Positions 33,625 to 42,843 of a stretch of 64,000 bases of DNA are shown piece after piece; the first letter of the stretch is position 1; each line of letters starts with the position of its first letter. Position numbers and translations under genes: made by a program. A model generated the notes under the pieces. That model made no database searches. It was not told where the DNA came from and saw nothing but the letters and a program-made list of their open reading frames with translations. Source of the stretch: Pseudomonas gozinkensis (GTDB lineage Bacteria; Pseudomonadota; Gammaproteobacteria; Pseudomonadales; Pseudomonadaceae); contig NZ_CP062253.1 in assembly GCF_014863585.1 (NCBI RefSeq), positions 4,180,501-4,244,500 of the forward strand, in the 5' to 3' direction.

Positions 33625-36050
33625 TGGCACACCAACGGGCCGATCAGCGGCACTTCGTTCTGCTTCAGATCGACGCTGAATTGCGCCTGGCAGGTTTTGC
33701 CGTCCGCCAGGGTCACCCGCAGCGAATTTTGCGCCTGGAGGTTTTCCAGGTAGACCAGTCCGTCCCAACCGACCACCGTCCGCGCGCCGCTCTGTTCATG
33801 CAAAACGCCACTGCCCAGCGGCAATTCCTTTTGCTGCGCATCCACCAGCACGATGCTCGCGGCGATCACCCGGCTCAACGGAAACTCCAGCAGATAGCCA
33901 CTGCCCCGGCGCACGGCAACACGTTGCTCGACATTCGGGCTGCGCACGTTGGCCGGCAGGTTCAGCGGATCGATTTCGTACTTGCCCCGGTAATAGGCGC
34001 TGCTCCACGGCACCAGCAAGTGACCATTGCGGTCGGTCTGACCGACCTGCTGGTTCTCGTAACGCACCGGAATGTCCGCGTAGCCATCAGTGCTGACCAC
34101 CACGAACGCATCGTCGATACGATTGGCGGCGAACACTTGATCATCCATCCACACCAGCGAGCCGCTGGCATCGGCCCAACGGGTTTCGGCGTCGGACGTC
34201 CCGTAGACGCCCGCCTGCAATTGCACCGATTGCAGACGCCAGGTCACGTCCGCCTGGCGGTAATCGGCGCCGTCACCCTTGGCGTAGCCGAGATTGAAGC
34301 CCACCCCGCCCTCGGACGGCACGGCGCGGCTGTAGTTGACCCGCTGCTGCGTCTGCCCGGTCTTGCTGCGTTCGCTGCTGATGGCCAGGCTGCCGCGCAG
34401 GTCGAACGGAATCACCAGTTGCGCCTGCACCGCCCAGTTGCTGTCACCGATTTCACGGTTGGCCGACAGGTAGAAACTGCTGTTGCGCCACAGCGGTTTG
34501 CTCCAGCTCAGGTTGAGCAACCGTGTGCGGGTTTCGTCTGCCGCGCGAATGTCGAAATATCCGACGCCGAGACTGCCCCAGCGTTCGAGGTTGAGGCTCA
34601 GGGTCGCCTGCTCACTGCGCTTGCTGAGCGTGGTGTAAGGGCTATCGACCACGGTCAGGTCGGCATAGCGATCGCGGCGTTGCAGACGCTGATAGGAAAA
34701 GCTGTAGCGCTGACCGCTGTATTGATAACCGAGGCTCAGTTGCTGGCCACCGTCACCGTCGAAACGGCTCTGGCTGATCGCGCTGTTGAGCACCCCGAAA
34801 TTGCCCAGCCGCAAGTTACCGCCCAGCCCCCCCAGAGTCAGGGAATCCGCCGCTTCGGCATGACTCTCCAGAGTAAACGTGTCGCTGACGCCATAACGCA
34901 AACTGCCCGAAGTCACGCCCGGCCCATAGCTGAAATCCTTCAGGCCGTAATCCCGGCGTAGCGTACCGGCGGCCACCGAAAAGTCGCTCAGGCCTTTCTG
35001 CAACAGGCTGCTGGTGACATAGAACGGCACCGTGGTCGACACCTGCCGGCCCAGCGCATCAGTGGTCACCACCACCGCCTCACCCGCGCCGTTGATAAAC
35101 GGAATGTTGGTCAGGGTGTACGGCCCCGGTTGCAGATCGGTGCTGCTGGATTTGTAGCCGTTGATGAACAGATCCACCGAGGACGGCACTGCCGCTTCCC
35201 CGGCGAACTGCGGCAGCGGGTAGGTCACCAGATCCGGACGCACTGCAAAATCCCGCGAGAACTGCACGCCGCCCAGGCGCACCGAACTGCTCCAGGGCAA
35301 GGCGCCGCTGACCACGTCCCCGGCCTCGTAGGTCAGCATCCGCTCGTCGTCGGAATAGCGCCAGGTGGTGTCGTAGCGCAGATAACCGTTGTCCAGCGTG
35401 CTGACCGCATCCCCCGACAGCGTGCGGCGATATTGCCCGGTGTTCAACAACGTGCCCCAACTGTCGAACACCCGCACCTCGTTCCACGCCGCCAGATAGG
35501 TGCCGGCGTCGTCGGTGTCATTGAGGTACAGGTCATAGTTGAACAAGGCGCCGAAACTGCTCAGCGCCGGGGTGCGTGGATAGACTTCACGGTTGCCGAT
35601 GAACTGCTCCGGCAGCCAGTCCGGCGGCACGTCGAGCAGCAAGCGCTGGCTGACGCTGTCGTAGTCGCTGTGCAGGCCCGGCAGGCCGTCGAGATCGACT
35701 TCGGCACCAGCGTCTTCCGGCAGCTTCATGCCGGTGTCGCGCAATACGCTGGCCGGCAGGAACAGGCGACCGCCACGCTGCTCCACCGCCACCACCCGAC
35801 CGGTATTCATCTGGTTGACCACCAGTTCCAGAAACAACTGTGCATCGCTGACGGCCTCCATGCCGCTGGGAGGCGGCGGCAGTTCGCCGGCCCCGGATGG
35901 ATGAATGAACATCAGGCACCACGCGCCGGTCATGAGCCACAACGGACGCTGAATACGGCGAGCCCATCCCGGACTCATTAGCGTGTTCTGTCCGTCAATG
36001 GACTGATTCCTCCTGAAACCGCTGGCGCCGAAGCCCGAAAGCTTCGGCAT
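33621..36050 (-). CDS. csuD: Fimbrial outer-membrane usher, Csu type
   Basis: Usher of 809 residues (from ATG 36050) that secretes and assembles the pilus. Visible parts: N-terminal domain that binds chaperone-subunit complexes (DAQLFLELVVNQMNTGRVVA), a 24-strand pore, plug-like region around DLVTYPLPQFAGEAAVPSSV and FINGYKSSSTDLQPGPYTL, and C-terminal domains ending CQAQFSVDLKQNEVPLIGPL. The start is uncertain. The signal peptide begins at Met25 (MSPGWARRIQRPLWL). The best ribosome site, AGGAGG, lies 9 bases before an in-frame ATT codon, while the ATG at 36050 has no clear site. Third of four types in the operon: subunits, chaperone, usher, tip. Confidence 0.92.
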   Translation of the reverse strand: MPKLSGFGASGFRRNQSIDGQNTLMSPGWARRIQRPLWLMTGAWCLMFIHPSGAGELPPPPSGMEAVSDAQLFLELVVNQMNTGRVVAVEQRGGRLFLPASVLRDTGMKLPEDAGAEVDLDGLPGLHSDYDSVSQRLLLDVPPDWLPEQFIGNREVYPRTPALSSFGALFNYDLYLNDTDDAGTYLAAWNEVRVFDSWGTLLNTGQYRRTLSGDAVSTLDNGYLRYDTTWRYSDDERMLTYEAGDVVSGALPWSSSVRLGGVQFSRDFAVRPDLVTYPLPQFAGEAAVPSSVDLFINGYKSSSTDLQPGPYTLTNIPFINGAGEAVVVTTDALGRQVSTTVPFYVTSSLLQKGLSDFSVAAGTLRRDYGLKDFSYGPGVTSGSLRYGVSDTFTLESHAEAADSLTLGGLGGNLRLGNFGVLNSAISQSRFDGDGGQQLSLGYQYSGQRYSFSYQRLQRRDRYADLTVVDSPYTTLSKRSEQATLSLNLERWGSLGVGYFDIRAADETRTRLLNLSWSKPLWRNSSFYLSANREIGDSNWAVQAQLVIPFDLRGSLAISSERSKTGQTQQRVNYSRAVPSEGGVGFNLGYAKGDGADYRQADVTWRLQSVQLQAGVYGTSDAETRWADASGSLVWMDDQVFAANRIDDAFVVVSTDGYADIPVRYENQQVGQTDRNGHLLVPWSSAYYRGKYEIDPLNLPANVRSPNVEQRVAVRRGSGYLLEFPLSRVIAASIVLVDAQQKELPLGSGVLHEQSGARTVVGWDGLVYLENLQAQNSLRVTLADGKTCQAQFSVDLKQNEVPLIGPLVCQ

Positions 36051-36062
36051 GACTCGCTACGG

Positions 36063-36845
36063 CTACCGCGCCGGCGGAATGCTCTGCACCTTTGCCGCGC
36101 CATTGATCCGCCCAGCCAATTCTCCCGCCACCGGTGCCGGTGCCGGCCAGCGCATCACCGCGCCGGGCAGCACGTAACCGAGCAGGCCTTCGGCCAACGG
36201 TTTACTTTGGCTGCCCTGCTTGATGGCGACATCAGTCAATCGCGCATGAACCGCGCCCTGATTGCGCACTTCCACATAAGGACGGCCCTCCACCGCCACC
36301 GTGCGCCAGCTCAATTGCGGCAGGCCGACGCCCTTGGGGTCACGCTGACGGGTGCTGTCTTCCTTGCTCCACAGCCCAGCGCCATACGCGAACAGGGGCA
36401 CCGAGTAGCGCATCTGGAAGCGGATCGCCGCAGCGGTCTTGCCGTCTTCGGCAACGGGGGGCTGAGCCGAGGGGATTTCATCGATGATGATCCGGTACGC
36501 CAGTTCCTGGCCTGGCGGCACGTCCTTGGTTCGGGTCAGGCGTACCAGTTGCTTCTGACCCGGCTCGATCTTCGCCACCGGCGGGCTGCCGATCACCTCG
36601 CGCTGATTGCGGTATTGCTCTTCGAAACCGCTCTGGCTCCAGCCGAACACGCGGATCTGCAGGTTGGCGGTTTCAGTGCCGCGATTTTCCAGCCACAGCG
36701 CACTGGCCTGCTGGTCGGCCTCCAGCACCGGATCGATCGGCCAGATCAGCACCGAACTGGCGGCCTGGGCGTTGAGCGTCCCGAACATGACCAGCGCCAG
36801 GACGGCGCAACACACGGACGAATAGCGTGACGTGAAAAACCCCAT
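36063..36845 (-). CDS. csuC: Periplasmic pilus chaperone, Csu type
   Basis: A 260-residue PapD-like chaperone that folds subunits by donor-strand complementation and hands them to the usher. It has a signal peptide ending LNAQA, an Ig-like first domain with LRTKDVPPGQELAYRIIIDE (partly conserved basic residues) and the hydrophobic strand AAIRFQMRYSVPLFAYG, and a second domain. Start at ATG 36845 is chosen because AAGGAG lies seven bases upstream; an ATG six codons earlier overlaps that site. Lies 12 bases before the usher. Confidence 0.92.
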   Translation of the reverse strand: MGFFTSRYSSVCCAVLALVMFGTLNAQAASSVLIWPIDPVLEADQQASALWLENRGTETANLQIRVFGWSQSGFEEQYRNQREVIGSPPVAKIEPGQKQLVRLTRTKDVPPGQELAYRIIIDEIPSAQPPVAEDGKTAAAIRFQMRYSVPLFAYGAGLWSKEDSTRQRDPKGVGLPQLSWRTVAVEGRPYVEVRNQGAVHARLTDVAIKQGSQSKPLAEGLLGYVLPGAVMRWPAPAPVAGELAGRINGAAKVQSIPPAR

Positions 36846-36869
36846 GAACCTGCTCCTTGTCATTTCACA

Positions 36870-37370
36870 TCACCACGACAGCTGCACCTGCAACACATCG
36901 CTGTATGTCCCCCCGGGCTGATTGCCCGGCAATTGCACCTGTCCGTAGATCGGCAGACTGATGTTGTTCGCATCGCTGTAGGCCACCGCCACACTTTGGC
37001 CGATGCCCAGGCTCTGGCTGTACGCCGCATCGCGAAACAACGCATAGGCCACCTTCGCGCTGCCTCCGCTGATCTGCATGCGTCGCCCGCCGCTGTTGTA
37101 CTGGCCGCCATCGACCGTCATGTTCAGGGTCACGCCCGGCGTGCATTGCAGCGTGACGCCACCGGTCAACGCGACCTGCACCGTGCCGGTGGCCAGCGCC
37201 GAACGCGAACCGAAATTCAGCCCGCCATAGTTCGATACGCCCCCCACCACCAGACAGCCCGGTGTCACCGTGGCGCTGACCTGAAAACTCTGGCTGGTCA
37301 CCGCCGCCAACGGCAGCGGCAAGCTGCCCGCACACAGCAGGAGCAGCGCCGCACAACCATGACGGCCCAT
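36870..37370 (-). CDS. Spore-coat-U-domain pilus subunit
   Basis: A 166-residue exported SCPU-domain protein. Signal peptide MGRHGCAALLLLCAGSLPLP, then the domain with QSFQVSATVTPGCLVVGGVS, a conserved Cys pair and the closing SDVLQVQLSW. It lies directly before the chaperone gene, so it corresponds by position to CsuB of Acinetobacter. It is one of four similar subunit genes in a row here. The typical C-terminal motif YSDVLQVQL is shared by all four. Confidence 0.88.
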   Translation of the reverse strand: MGRHGCAALLLLCAGSLPLPLAAVTSQSFQVSATVTPGCLVVGGVSNYGGLNFGSRSALATGTVQVALTGGVTLQCTPGVTLNMTVDGGQYNSGGRRMQISGGSAKVAYALFRDAAYSQSLGIGQSVAVAYSDANNISLPIYGQVQLPGNQPGGTYSDVLQVQLSW

Positions 37371-37374
37371 GGCA

Positions 37375-37911
37375 CTAGAACGTCAGTTCGACGGAAATCG
37401 TGTCGGTGTAAGTGCCCGCCGGCAGTCCGGCCTTGCCCACCGCCTGACCGTAGATGTTCACGGTCTGCGCCACACCGGTGCTGGCGGCGAGGTTGATCAC
37501 CCCGTCGATGGCCAGCAATTGCGAGTGCCCGGCGTCGGTGTACAGGTCGTACGGCACATAGTTGGCGACCCCGTCGTACAGCGCCCGGGTGCCTCCTGGC
37601 GAGAGCCCGTCATGGGCGCCGGCCCGAACCTTGACCGTCGGCGTGGTGCCGGCCGAGCACAGGATCGACAGCGCCCCGCCCCCGCCGCCCAGCACTTGCC
37701 CGGTCGCGGTGGTGAACAGGCTGTTGGCGGTGCCGAAGTTCAACGCACCGAAGTTCAGCCCGGTAGAGCCGCCGGAGCCGTTGACCTGGCAACTGCTGAT
37801 CAGGATCAGGCTGGAGGTGATCTGGCCGGTGACCGTGGTGGCGGCATTGACGCTGGAAGCCAGCGTCAGGCCGAGCAACGACAAACCTATCCTTGATGCA
37901 ATCGTACGCAT
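37375..37911 (-). CDS. Spore-coat-U-domain pilus subunit
   Basis: A 178-residue exported SCPU protein: signal peptide ending SSVNA, then TTVTGQITSSLILISSCQVN, Cys residues at about 40 and 98 likely to form the family disulfide, and the closing TYTDTISVELTF. The 4-base gap to the next subunit gene points to a single transcript. It resembles the 177-residue subunit encoded next upstream in length and layout, suggesting an internal duplication; which of them is the major pilin cannot be told. Confidence 0.88.
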   Translation of the reverse strand: MRTIASRIGLSLLGLTLASSVNAATTVTGQITSSLILISSCQVNGSGGSTGLNFGALNFGTANSLFTTATGQVLGGGGGALSILCSAGTTPTVKVRAGAHDGLSPGGTRALYDGVANYVPYDLYTDAGHSQLLAIDGVINLAASTGVAQTVNIYGQAVGKAGLPAGTYTDTISVELTF

Positions 37912-37931
37912 GGTGTCCGTCCTCTACGGGG

Positions 37932-38465
37932 TTACCAGTCGAGCGTCACCGTCAGGGTGTCGGTATAGACACCGGCCGGTACCGCGCGGGTGTTCGCCAC
38001 CACCGAGCCAAATACCGGGATGGGTATCTGTGCGCCGCTGGTGACAGCGAAATTGTGTTGTTGACCGATGCTGTAGCTCTGGCTGCCCGAGGCATCGAGA
38101 AACAGCTGATAGGGGAGTGTCTGGCGCCCGTTGCTCAGGCGGCGTGTGGTGCCGTCGCCATGGGTGCCGCCGTCGATTGTCACGGTGAACCCGGTGACCG
38201 AAGGGTTGCAGGCGACATTGAGCTGGCCGCTGCCCGCTTCGCTGAGGCTGGCCTTGATCGGTGCGTTCCAGGTGGGGCCCTGCTGGCCGAAATCGAGAGT
38301 ACCGAGCCCGTCCACCGGGCTGGCGGGGCTGGTGGCGTTGGTCACTTCGCAGCCGGCAATCAGCGTCAGCCGCGCAAGGATCTGCCCACTGACCGCCGCT
38401 GATGCGACCTCGGTGAACAACAGCAGCGTGGCTGTGGCGATTACCCGCCCGTGTCTGCCCATCAT
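37932..38465 (-). CDS. Spore-coat-U-domain pilus subunit
   Basis: A 177-residue exported SCPU protein. Signal peptide MMGRHGRVIATATLLLFTEV, mature domain starting VSGQILARLTLIAGCEVTNA, and a terminal TYTDTLTVTLDW-like strand (VYTDTLTVTLDW). Like its neighbour it has the pattern QILxxLxLIxxCxV, so both look like major-pilin (CsuA/B-type) relatives. Lies 20 bases before the next subunit gene and about 100 bases after the first. Confidence 0.88.
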   Translation of the reverse strand: MMGRHGRVIATATLLLFTEVASAAVSGQILARLTLIAGCEVTNATSPASPVDGLGTLDFGQQGPTWNAPIKASLSEAGSGQLNVACNPSVTGFTVTIDGGTHGDGTTRRLSNGRQTLPYQLFLDASGSQSYSIGQQHNFAVTSGAQIPIPVFGSVVANTRAVPAGVYTDTLTVTLDW

Positions 38466-38566
38466 TGAGCCCCTACTCCTTCAGGATCACTCGACCACTG
38501 CGCTCATCATTGAACGCCCTTCCCTGCGCCACCCGGCTCCACCGGATGGCTGAAAAATCTCCACGA

Positions 38567-39088
38567 TCACCAGGTGACCGTGACCTTCACCAGATCCGAA
38601 TACCGGCTGACCCGTGGCACTTCGGCCATCCGCTCGATCCGCCCGTATAACGGCAAGTCGACCGTGCCGCTGTCCGGCACCCGGCCGCTGACCGGCACAT
38701 CCACCACCAGCGGCACCCGCCGCGCGGCGTCCTGATACAAGCGATAAGGGATCGGCTTGCTGCCGGCCTCCCCCGCCATGTAGCGCACTTCACCGACTCC
38801 GCCGTGCAAACCGCCGTCGACGCGCAACTGGTACGGGGTGTCCGGGTTGCATTCCAGACGCGGCAGGCGCGAATGGGTCAGCGCCGCTCCGAGTGGGCCG
38901 TCGTGGTCACCGAGCCGCGCCGTGGTGCCGAAGTCGAGAACGCCCAGTTGCTCGATGCCGGCCTCGCGTTGCTGGCCGATCAACTGGCAACCGCGCTGCA
39001 CATCGACCCGCACTTCGACCTGAAGGTCGGCGGCGTGGACCGGTAATATGAGCCCGCCCAGCAATGCCCAGACCATCCCTGCATTCAC
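38567..39088 (-). CDS. Spore-coat-U-domain pilus subunit, first gene of the operon
   Basis: A 173-residue exported protein if started at GTG 39088, which has AAGGA seven bases upstream; ATG at 39076 is the alternative. Signal peptide MVWALLGGLILPVHA, mature part beginning DLQVEVRVDVQRGCQLIGQQ, terminal VSRYSDLVKVTVTW. It is more divergent from the other three subunits. A gap of about 100 bases separates it from the next gene, in which I see no promoter or terminator, so the whole set 39088 to 32653 is probably one operon. Confidence 0.82.
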   Translation of the reverse strand: MNAGMVWALLGGLILPVHAADLQVEVRVDVQRGCQLIGQQREAGIEQLGVLDFGTTARLGDHDGPLGAALTHSRLPRLECNPDTPYQLRVDGGLHGGVGEVRYMAGEAGSKPIPYRLYQDAARRVPLVVDVPVSGRVPDSGTVDLPLYGRIERMAEVPRVSRYSDLVKVTVTW

Positions 39089-39290
39089 TGCCTGTTCCTT
39101 GATGGCGACAGCGTCTCTGCCGTTACAGTGTTTCAGGTTAGCAACGGACGGCAATTGCGCCAGTCGATTGGATCCAGCTATCCGCCGGGATATGTTTCGA
39201 AATCTTGGCAATACGTCGATTTATAGTGTTGAAAAAACCTGTACGCGCCGAAGATTGCTGTCTGGAAAAACGCCGGCCCGATAAAGCGCA

Positions 39291-40505
39291 GTGGAAGCAA
39301 AACTACCCGCCTGGTTACACTACGCCGCCGCGCTCGGGGGGAGCCGGCCCGATGATGACGGAGTGACTGAAGTGCCCGCCCGACCGCCCGAACGTTCGCG
39401 TCTGACCCAGCGTTGGTCAGCCTTGCGCCGCCTCTTCGGCAAACGCTCCACTGCCGCCAAGGGCCAATGTACCGCCAGCGCGCAATCGGTCCGTGACTAT
39501 TTCCGAAACAAGGCCCACGGCCAGGGCTACACCCTCAGCCACAGCCAGCAGCGGGTCATCGACTGCATGGCCCATCAGGCCGGCCTGTTGTTCGGCACCC
39601 CTGCGCAAACCCCGCCCAGCCTGTATCTGCACGGAGCGGTCGGGCGCGGCAAGAGCTGGTTGCTGGACGGATTTTTCCAGGCGTTGCCGATCCAGCAAAA
39701 ACGCCGCCTGCACTTCCATGGGTTTTTCGCCCAGTTGCATCAGGGCATGTTCGAGCACCGCGACCGCGACGACGCCCTCGCCGTCACCCTCGACGCGCTG
39801 CTGATGGACTGTCGGGTGCTGTGTTTCGATGAGTTTCACGTGCATGACATCGGCGATGCGATGCTCATCACCCGCTTGTTCAAGGCGCTGTTCAAGCGCG
39901 GGATCCTGTTGCTGGTGACCTCCAATTACCCGCCCGAAGGCTTGCTGCCCAACCCGCTCTACCACGCGCGGTTCAAACCGGTGATCGACCTGATCCATGC
40001 GCGCATGCAGGTCATGGAAGTCGGCGGCCCGCACGATTACCGCAGCCAGGCGCGCCGTCATGCGCATCAAATGTTCACCCAGGGTCATTACGTCTGGCCG
40101 GCCACCCCGGCGCAGCGCCTCGCCTTGAACCTGCCGCCCCTCAACGCCACGCCGTTGCCTTTGGCGGTCGGCAGCCGGCACTTGCAGGCGCGGCTGTGCG
40201 AAGACCGGCGCGTCGGTTTCACCTTCAACGACCTCTGCGAACAGCCCACCGCCGTGATGGATTATCTGGAACTCTGCCGGCGCTTCGACCACTGGATCAT
40301 CGATGAACTGCCGGAACTGGGCGAATGTTCGATCGCCGCCCAGCAGCGTTTTATCAACCTGATCGACGTGCTCTACGACCAGGACAAACACCTGACCCTG
40401 CTCGGCCAGCTCCCGTTACGTGAAAGCCTCGGCGGTCAGGCGATCGATCTGGCCCGTACTCGCAGCCGGCTCGGGCAATTGCGGGAAGTGCACGAACCGG
40501 GCTGA
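39291..40505 (+). CDS. ZapE/AFG1-family P-loop ATPase
   Basis: A 404-residue ATPase of the AFG1/ZapE family. Walker A is LHGAVGRGKSWLLDGFF, Walker B VLCFDEFHVHDIGDAMLI, the sensor LLLVTSNYPPEGLLPNPLYH, and the C-terminal part has the family ending RRFDHWIIDELPELGECS. E. coli ZapE acts on the Z-ring under stress, and yeast AFG1 is mitochondrial. The N-terminal 60 residues (RSRLTQRWSALRRLFGKRST) are basic and unlike the housekeeping ZapE, so this is probably a paralogue. Start is a GTG with weak ribosome site; GTG at 39372 is possible. Lies 62 bases before the LRR kinase gene on the same strand. Confidence 0.85.
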   Translation: MEAKLPAWLHYAAALGGSRPDDDGVTEVPARPPERSRLTQRWSALRRLFGKRSTAAKGQCTASAQSVRDYFRNKAHGQGYTLSHSQQRVIDCMAHQAGLLFGTPAQTPPSLYLHGAVGRGKSWLLDGFFQALPIQQKRRLHFHGFFAQLHQGMFEHRDRDDALAVTLDALLMDCRVLCFDEFHVHDIGDAMLITRLFKALFKRGILLLVTSNYPPEGLLPNPLYHARFKPVIDLIHARMQVMEVGGPHDYRSQARRHAHQMFTQGHYVWPATPAQRLALNLPPLNATPLPLAVGSRHLQARLCEDRRVGFTFNDLCEQPTAVMDYLELCRRFDHWIIDELPELGECSIAAQQRFINLIDVLYDQDKHLTLLGQLPLRESLGGQAIDLARTRSRLGQLREVHEPG

Positions 40506-40567
40506 TTTGCCGTTATCATGCGCCCCATTTCCGGCGCCCCGGCGCCTTCTCGATAGCGATCATTTTC

Positions 40568-41881
40568 ATGCACACCCTTGCACAACTGCGCGCCGGCGAA
40601 CTGTCGGGCATCACCCGGCTGGATCTGGCTGAAGGCCTCAGCGAATTTCCGCCAGAGATTTTCAACCTGGCCGAAACGCTGGAAGTGCTCAACCTGAGCG
40701 GCAACGCCCTGAACCGCCTGCCGGACGACCTGCACCGTCTGACGCGCCTGCGCGTGCTGTTCTGCTCCGACAATCAGTTCACGCAATTGCCGGTGTGCCT
40801 GGGTCAGTGCCAGGCGCTGACGATGATCGGTTTCAAGGCCAACCGGATCACTCAGGTGCCCGGCGCGGCGCTGCCGCCGAACTTGCGTTGGCTGATCCTG
40901 ACCGACAACGCCATCGAAACCCTGCCCACGGAACTGGGCGAGCGCCCGTTGCTGCAGAAACTCATGCTCGCCGGCAATCGCCTGCGCGCCCTGCCGCCGT
41001 CACTGAGCCAGTGCCATCGGCTGGAGCTGATCCGCATCGCCGCCAACCGGTTGACCGAGTTGCCGCAATGGCTGCTGACCCTGCCGAGCCTGACCTGGCT
41101 GGCCTACGCCGGCAATCCGTTGGAAACCGAAGCCGATGCCGCCGCGCTCGACGCTGCGCCCCTGATCGACTGGTCGGCGCTGCATCTGGATCAACGGCTG
41201 GGCGAAGGCGCTTCCGGGGTCATTTACCGGGCGCATTGGCAACCTGACAATCAGCCGGCCACGCCAGTGGCGGTCAAGCTGTACAAGGGCGAAATGACCA
41301 GCGATGGCTCGCCGCTGCATGAAATGAACGCGTGCATCACCGCCGGGCTGCACCCGAACCTGATCCGCGTCGAAGGCCGCATCGACCAGCATCCCGATGG
41401 CCAGCAAGGCCTGGTGATGCAGTTGATCGATCCGAGCTACCGCAACCTGGCCGGGCTGCCGAGCCTGGCGTCCTGTTCACGGGATGTGTATGCCGATGAT
41501 TGCCATTTCAGCGCCGACGTTGCCTTGCGCATCGCTCGGGGCATCGCCTCCGTCGCGGGGCATCTGCACCGTCACGGCATCACCCATGGTGATCTTTACG
41601 GACACAACATTCTGTTGAACGATCAGGGCGACTGTCTGCTGGGGGATTTTGGTGCGGCGTCGTTCCATGCCATGGCGGACACGCCTGAAACCCGCGCGCT
41701 GCAACGCCTCGAAGTGCGGGCGTTCGGAATTTTGCTGGGGGAACTGCTGGCGCGCATCGACTCGGGGTTGAGCGATGAACAGCGTCAGGTGCTGGAAGCC
41801 CTGGAACAGCGCTGTTGTCAGCCGGATGTGCTGGCGCGGCCGGGGTTCGGCGAGATCAGCCAGGTGTTGCAAGACGCCTGA
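40568..41881 (+). CDS. Leucine-rich-repeat protein kinase
   Basis: A 437-residue cytoplasmic protein joining leucine-rich repeats to a serine/threonine-type kinase. Residues 15-185 hold about seven LRRs of the pattern LxxLxLxxNxLxxLPxxL (for example LEVLNLSGNALNRLPDDL). The kinase domain (about 203-435) has a glycine loop LGEGASGVIY, Lys237 in VAVKLYK, likely Glu252, the catalytic loop HGDLYGHN (Asp342, Asn347; HGD instead of HRD) and DFG at 360-362. All catalytic residues are present, so activity is plausible. No signal peptide or membrane segment. A terminator follows its stop. Substrate and ligand unknown. Confidence 0.9.
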   Translation: MHTLAQLRAGELSGITRLDLAEGLSEFPPEIFNLAETLEVLNLSGNALNRLPDDLHRLTRLRVLFCSDNQFTQLPVCLGQCQALTMIGFKANRITQVPGAALPPNLRWLILTDNAIETLPTELGERPLLQKLMLAGNRLRALPPSLSQCHRLELIRIAANRLTELPQWLLTLPSLTWLAYAGNPLETEADAAALDAAPLIDWSALHLDQRLGEGASGVIYRAHWQPDNQPATPVAVKLYKGEMTSDGSPLHEMNACITAGLHPNLIRVEGRIDQHPDGQQGLVMQLIDPSYRNLAGLPSLASCSRDVYADDCHFSADVALRIARGIASVAGHLHRHGITHGDLYGHNILLNDQGDCLLGDFGAASFHAMADTPETRALQRLEVRAFGILLGELLARIDSGLSDEQRQVLEALEQRCCQPDVLARPGFGEISQVLQDA

Positions 41882-41883
41882 AA

Positions 41884-41914
41884 AAAATCGCAGCCCGAGG
41901 GCTGCGATTTTCTG
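41884..41914. terminator. Bidirectional terminator
   Basis: AAAATCGCAGCC-CGAG-GGCTGCGATTTT with A-run before and T-run after, between the convergent LRR kinase and YebC-like genes. Confidence 0.85.
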
Positions 41915-41919
41915 GTGTG

Positions 41920-42624
41920 TCAGCCGGCCAGACCGACGAACATGTCCTGCACGTCGTCATGGTTGTCGAGGCCTTCGAGGAACGCCTCGACTTCAGCCAT
42001 CTGCTCGTCGCTCAGGCCGCTGACCGGGTTCTTCGGCTGGTAGCCCAGTTTGGCCGACAGCACGGTGAAGCCTTGTTCCGGCAGGGCTTTCTGCACCGAG
42101 TCCAGGTCAGTCGGGTCGGTCAGGAACAGGGTCGCGCCCTCTTCGCCCGGCTCGAAATCCTGGGCGCCGGCTTCGATCGCGGCCATTTCCGGATCGGCGT
42201 CCGGGGTGTCCGGCGACGCTTCGATCATGCCGACATGGTTGAAGTCCCAGGCAACGGAACCGGAAGCACCCAGTTGGCCCTTGCGGAACGCCACGCGGAT
42301 TTCCGCCACGGTGCGGTTGATGTTGTCGGTGACGCACTCGACGATCAGCGGCACCTGATGTGGCGCGAAGCCTTCGTAGGTCACGCGATGGTATTGAACG
42401 GTTTCGCCCAGCAGGCCAGCACCCTTCTTGATGGCGCGATCCAGGGTTTCCTTGGGCATCGAGGCTTTCTTGGCCTGTTCGACCACCAGACGCAGGTGTG
42501 CGTTGGTGGCGGTATCGGCACCGTTACGCGCAGCAATGGTGATTTCCTTCACCAGTTTGCCGAAGATCTTGCCCTTGGCGTTGGCTGCCGCTTCTTTGTG
42601 TTTAACCTTCCACTGTGCGCCCAT
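41920..42624 (-). CDS. YebC/PmpR-family DNA-binding or translation regulator (YeeN-like paralogue)
   Basis: A 234-residue member of the YebC family. The N-terminal domain reads [20 protein letters not shown], then [27 protein letters not shown]; the rest holds [18 protein letters not shown], typical of the family. MGAQWK (rather than MAGHSKW of the ruvC-linked copy) marks the YeeN-type paralogue. Family members act as transcription regulators or, as reported recently, as factors that relieve ribosome stalling at Pro tracts; which applies here is unknown. Single gene, convergent with the LRR kinase. Confidence 0.88.
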   Translation of the reverse strand: MGAQWKVKHKEAAANAKGKIFGKLVKEITIAARNGADTATNAHLRLVVEQAKKASMPKETLDRAIKKGAGLLGETVQYHRVTYEGFAPHQVPLIVECVTDNINRTVAEIRVAFRKGQLGASGSVAWDFNHVGMIEASPDTPDADPEMAAIEAGAQDFEPGEEGATLFLTDPTDLDSVQKALPEQGFTVLSAKLGYQPKNPVSGLSDEQMAEVEAFLEGLDNHDDVQDMFVGLAG

Positions 42625-42843
42625 TACTCACTCTCTTGATCTGTGGCGCCGAGACATCTATTGGCCGACGCATGGCGCCAAGTTTATACGGCCTAAAGTC
42701 GGCAATCGACCAAAAATTCCGATGCGCATCGACATCTTCTACGCGCCTTGTAGGGCGATTCTGAAAAACCGGTTTGCCACGTCCATTCAACGTCGCGTTT
42801 TCGTACCCTCTGTCGCCCGTATTGCCTGACAGAGCCCGCCCCC

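Noticed and set aside
39048..39284. 78-codon plus-strand frame before the ZapE-like gene
   Set aside because: Antisense to the first pilus subunit signal peptide and the operon promoter area; no ribosome site.
42602..42790. 62-codon frame between YebC-like gene and vgrG
   Set aside because: No ribosome site and overlaps the YebC start region; Arg/Val-rich shadow composition.
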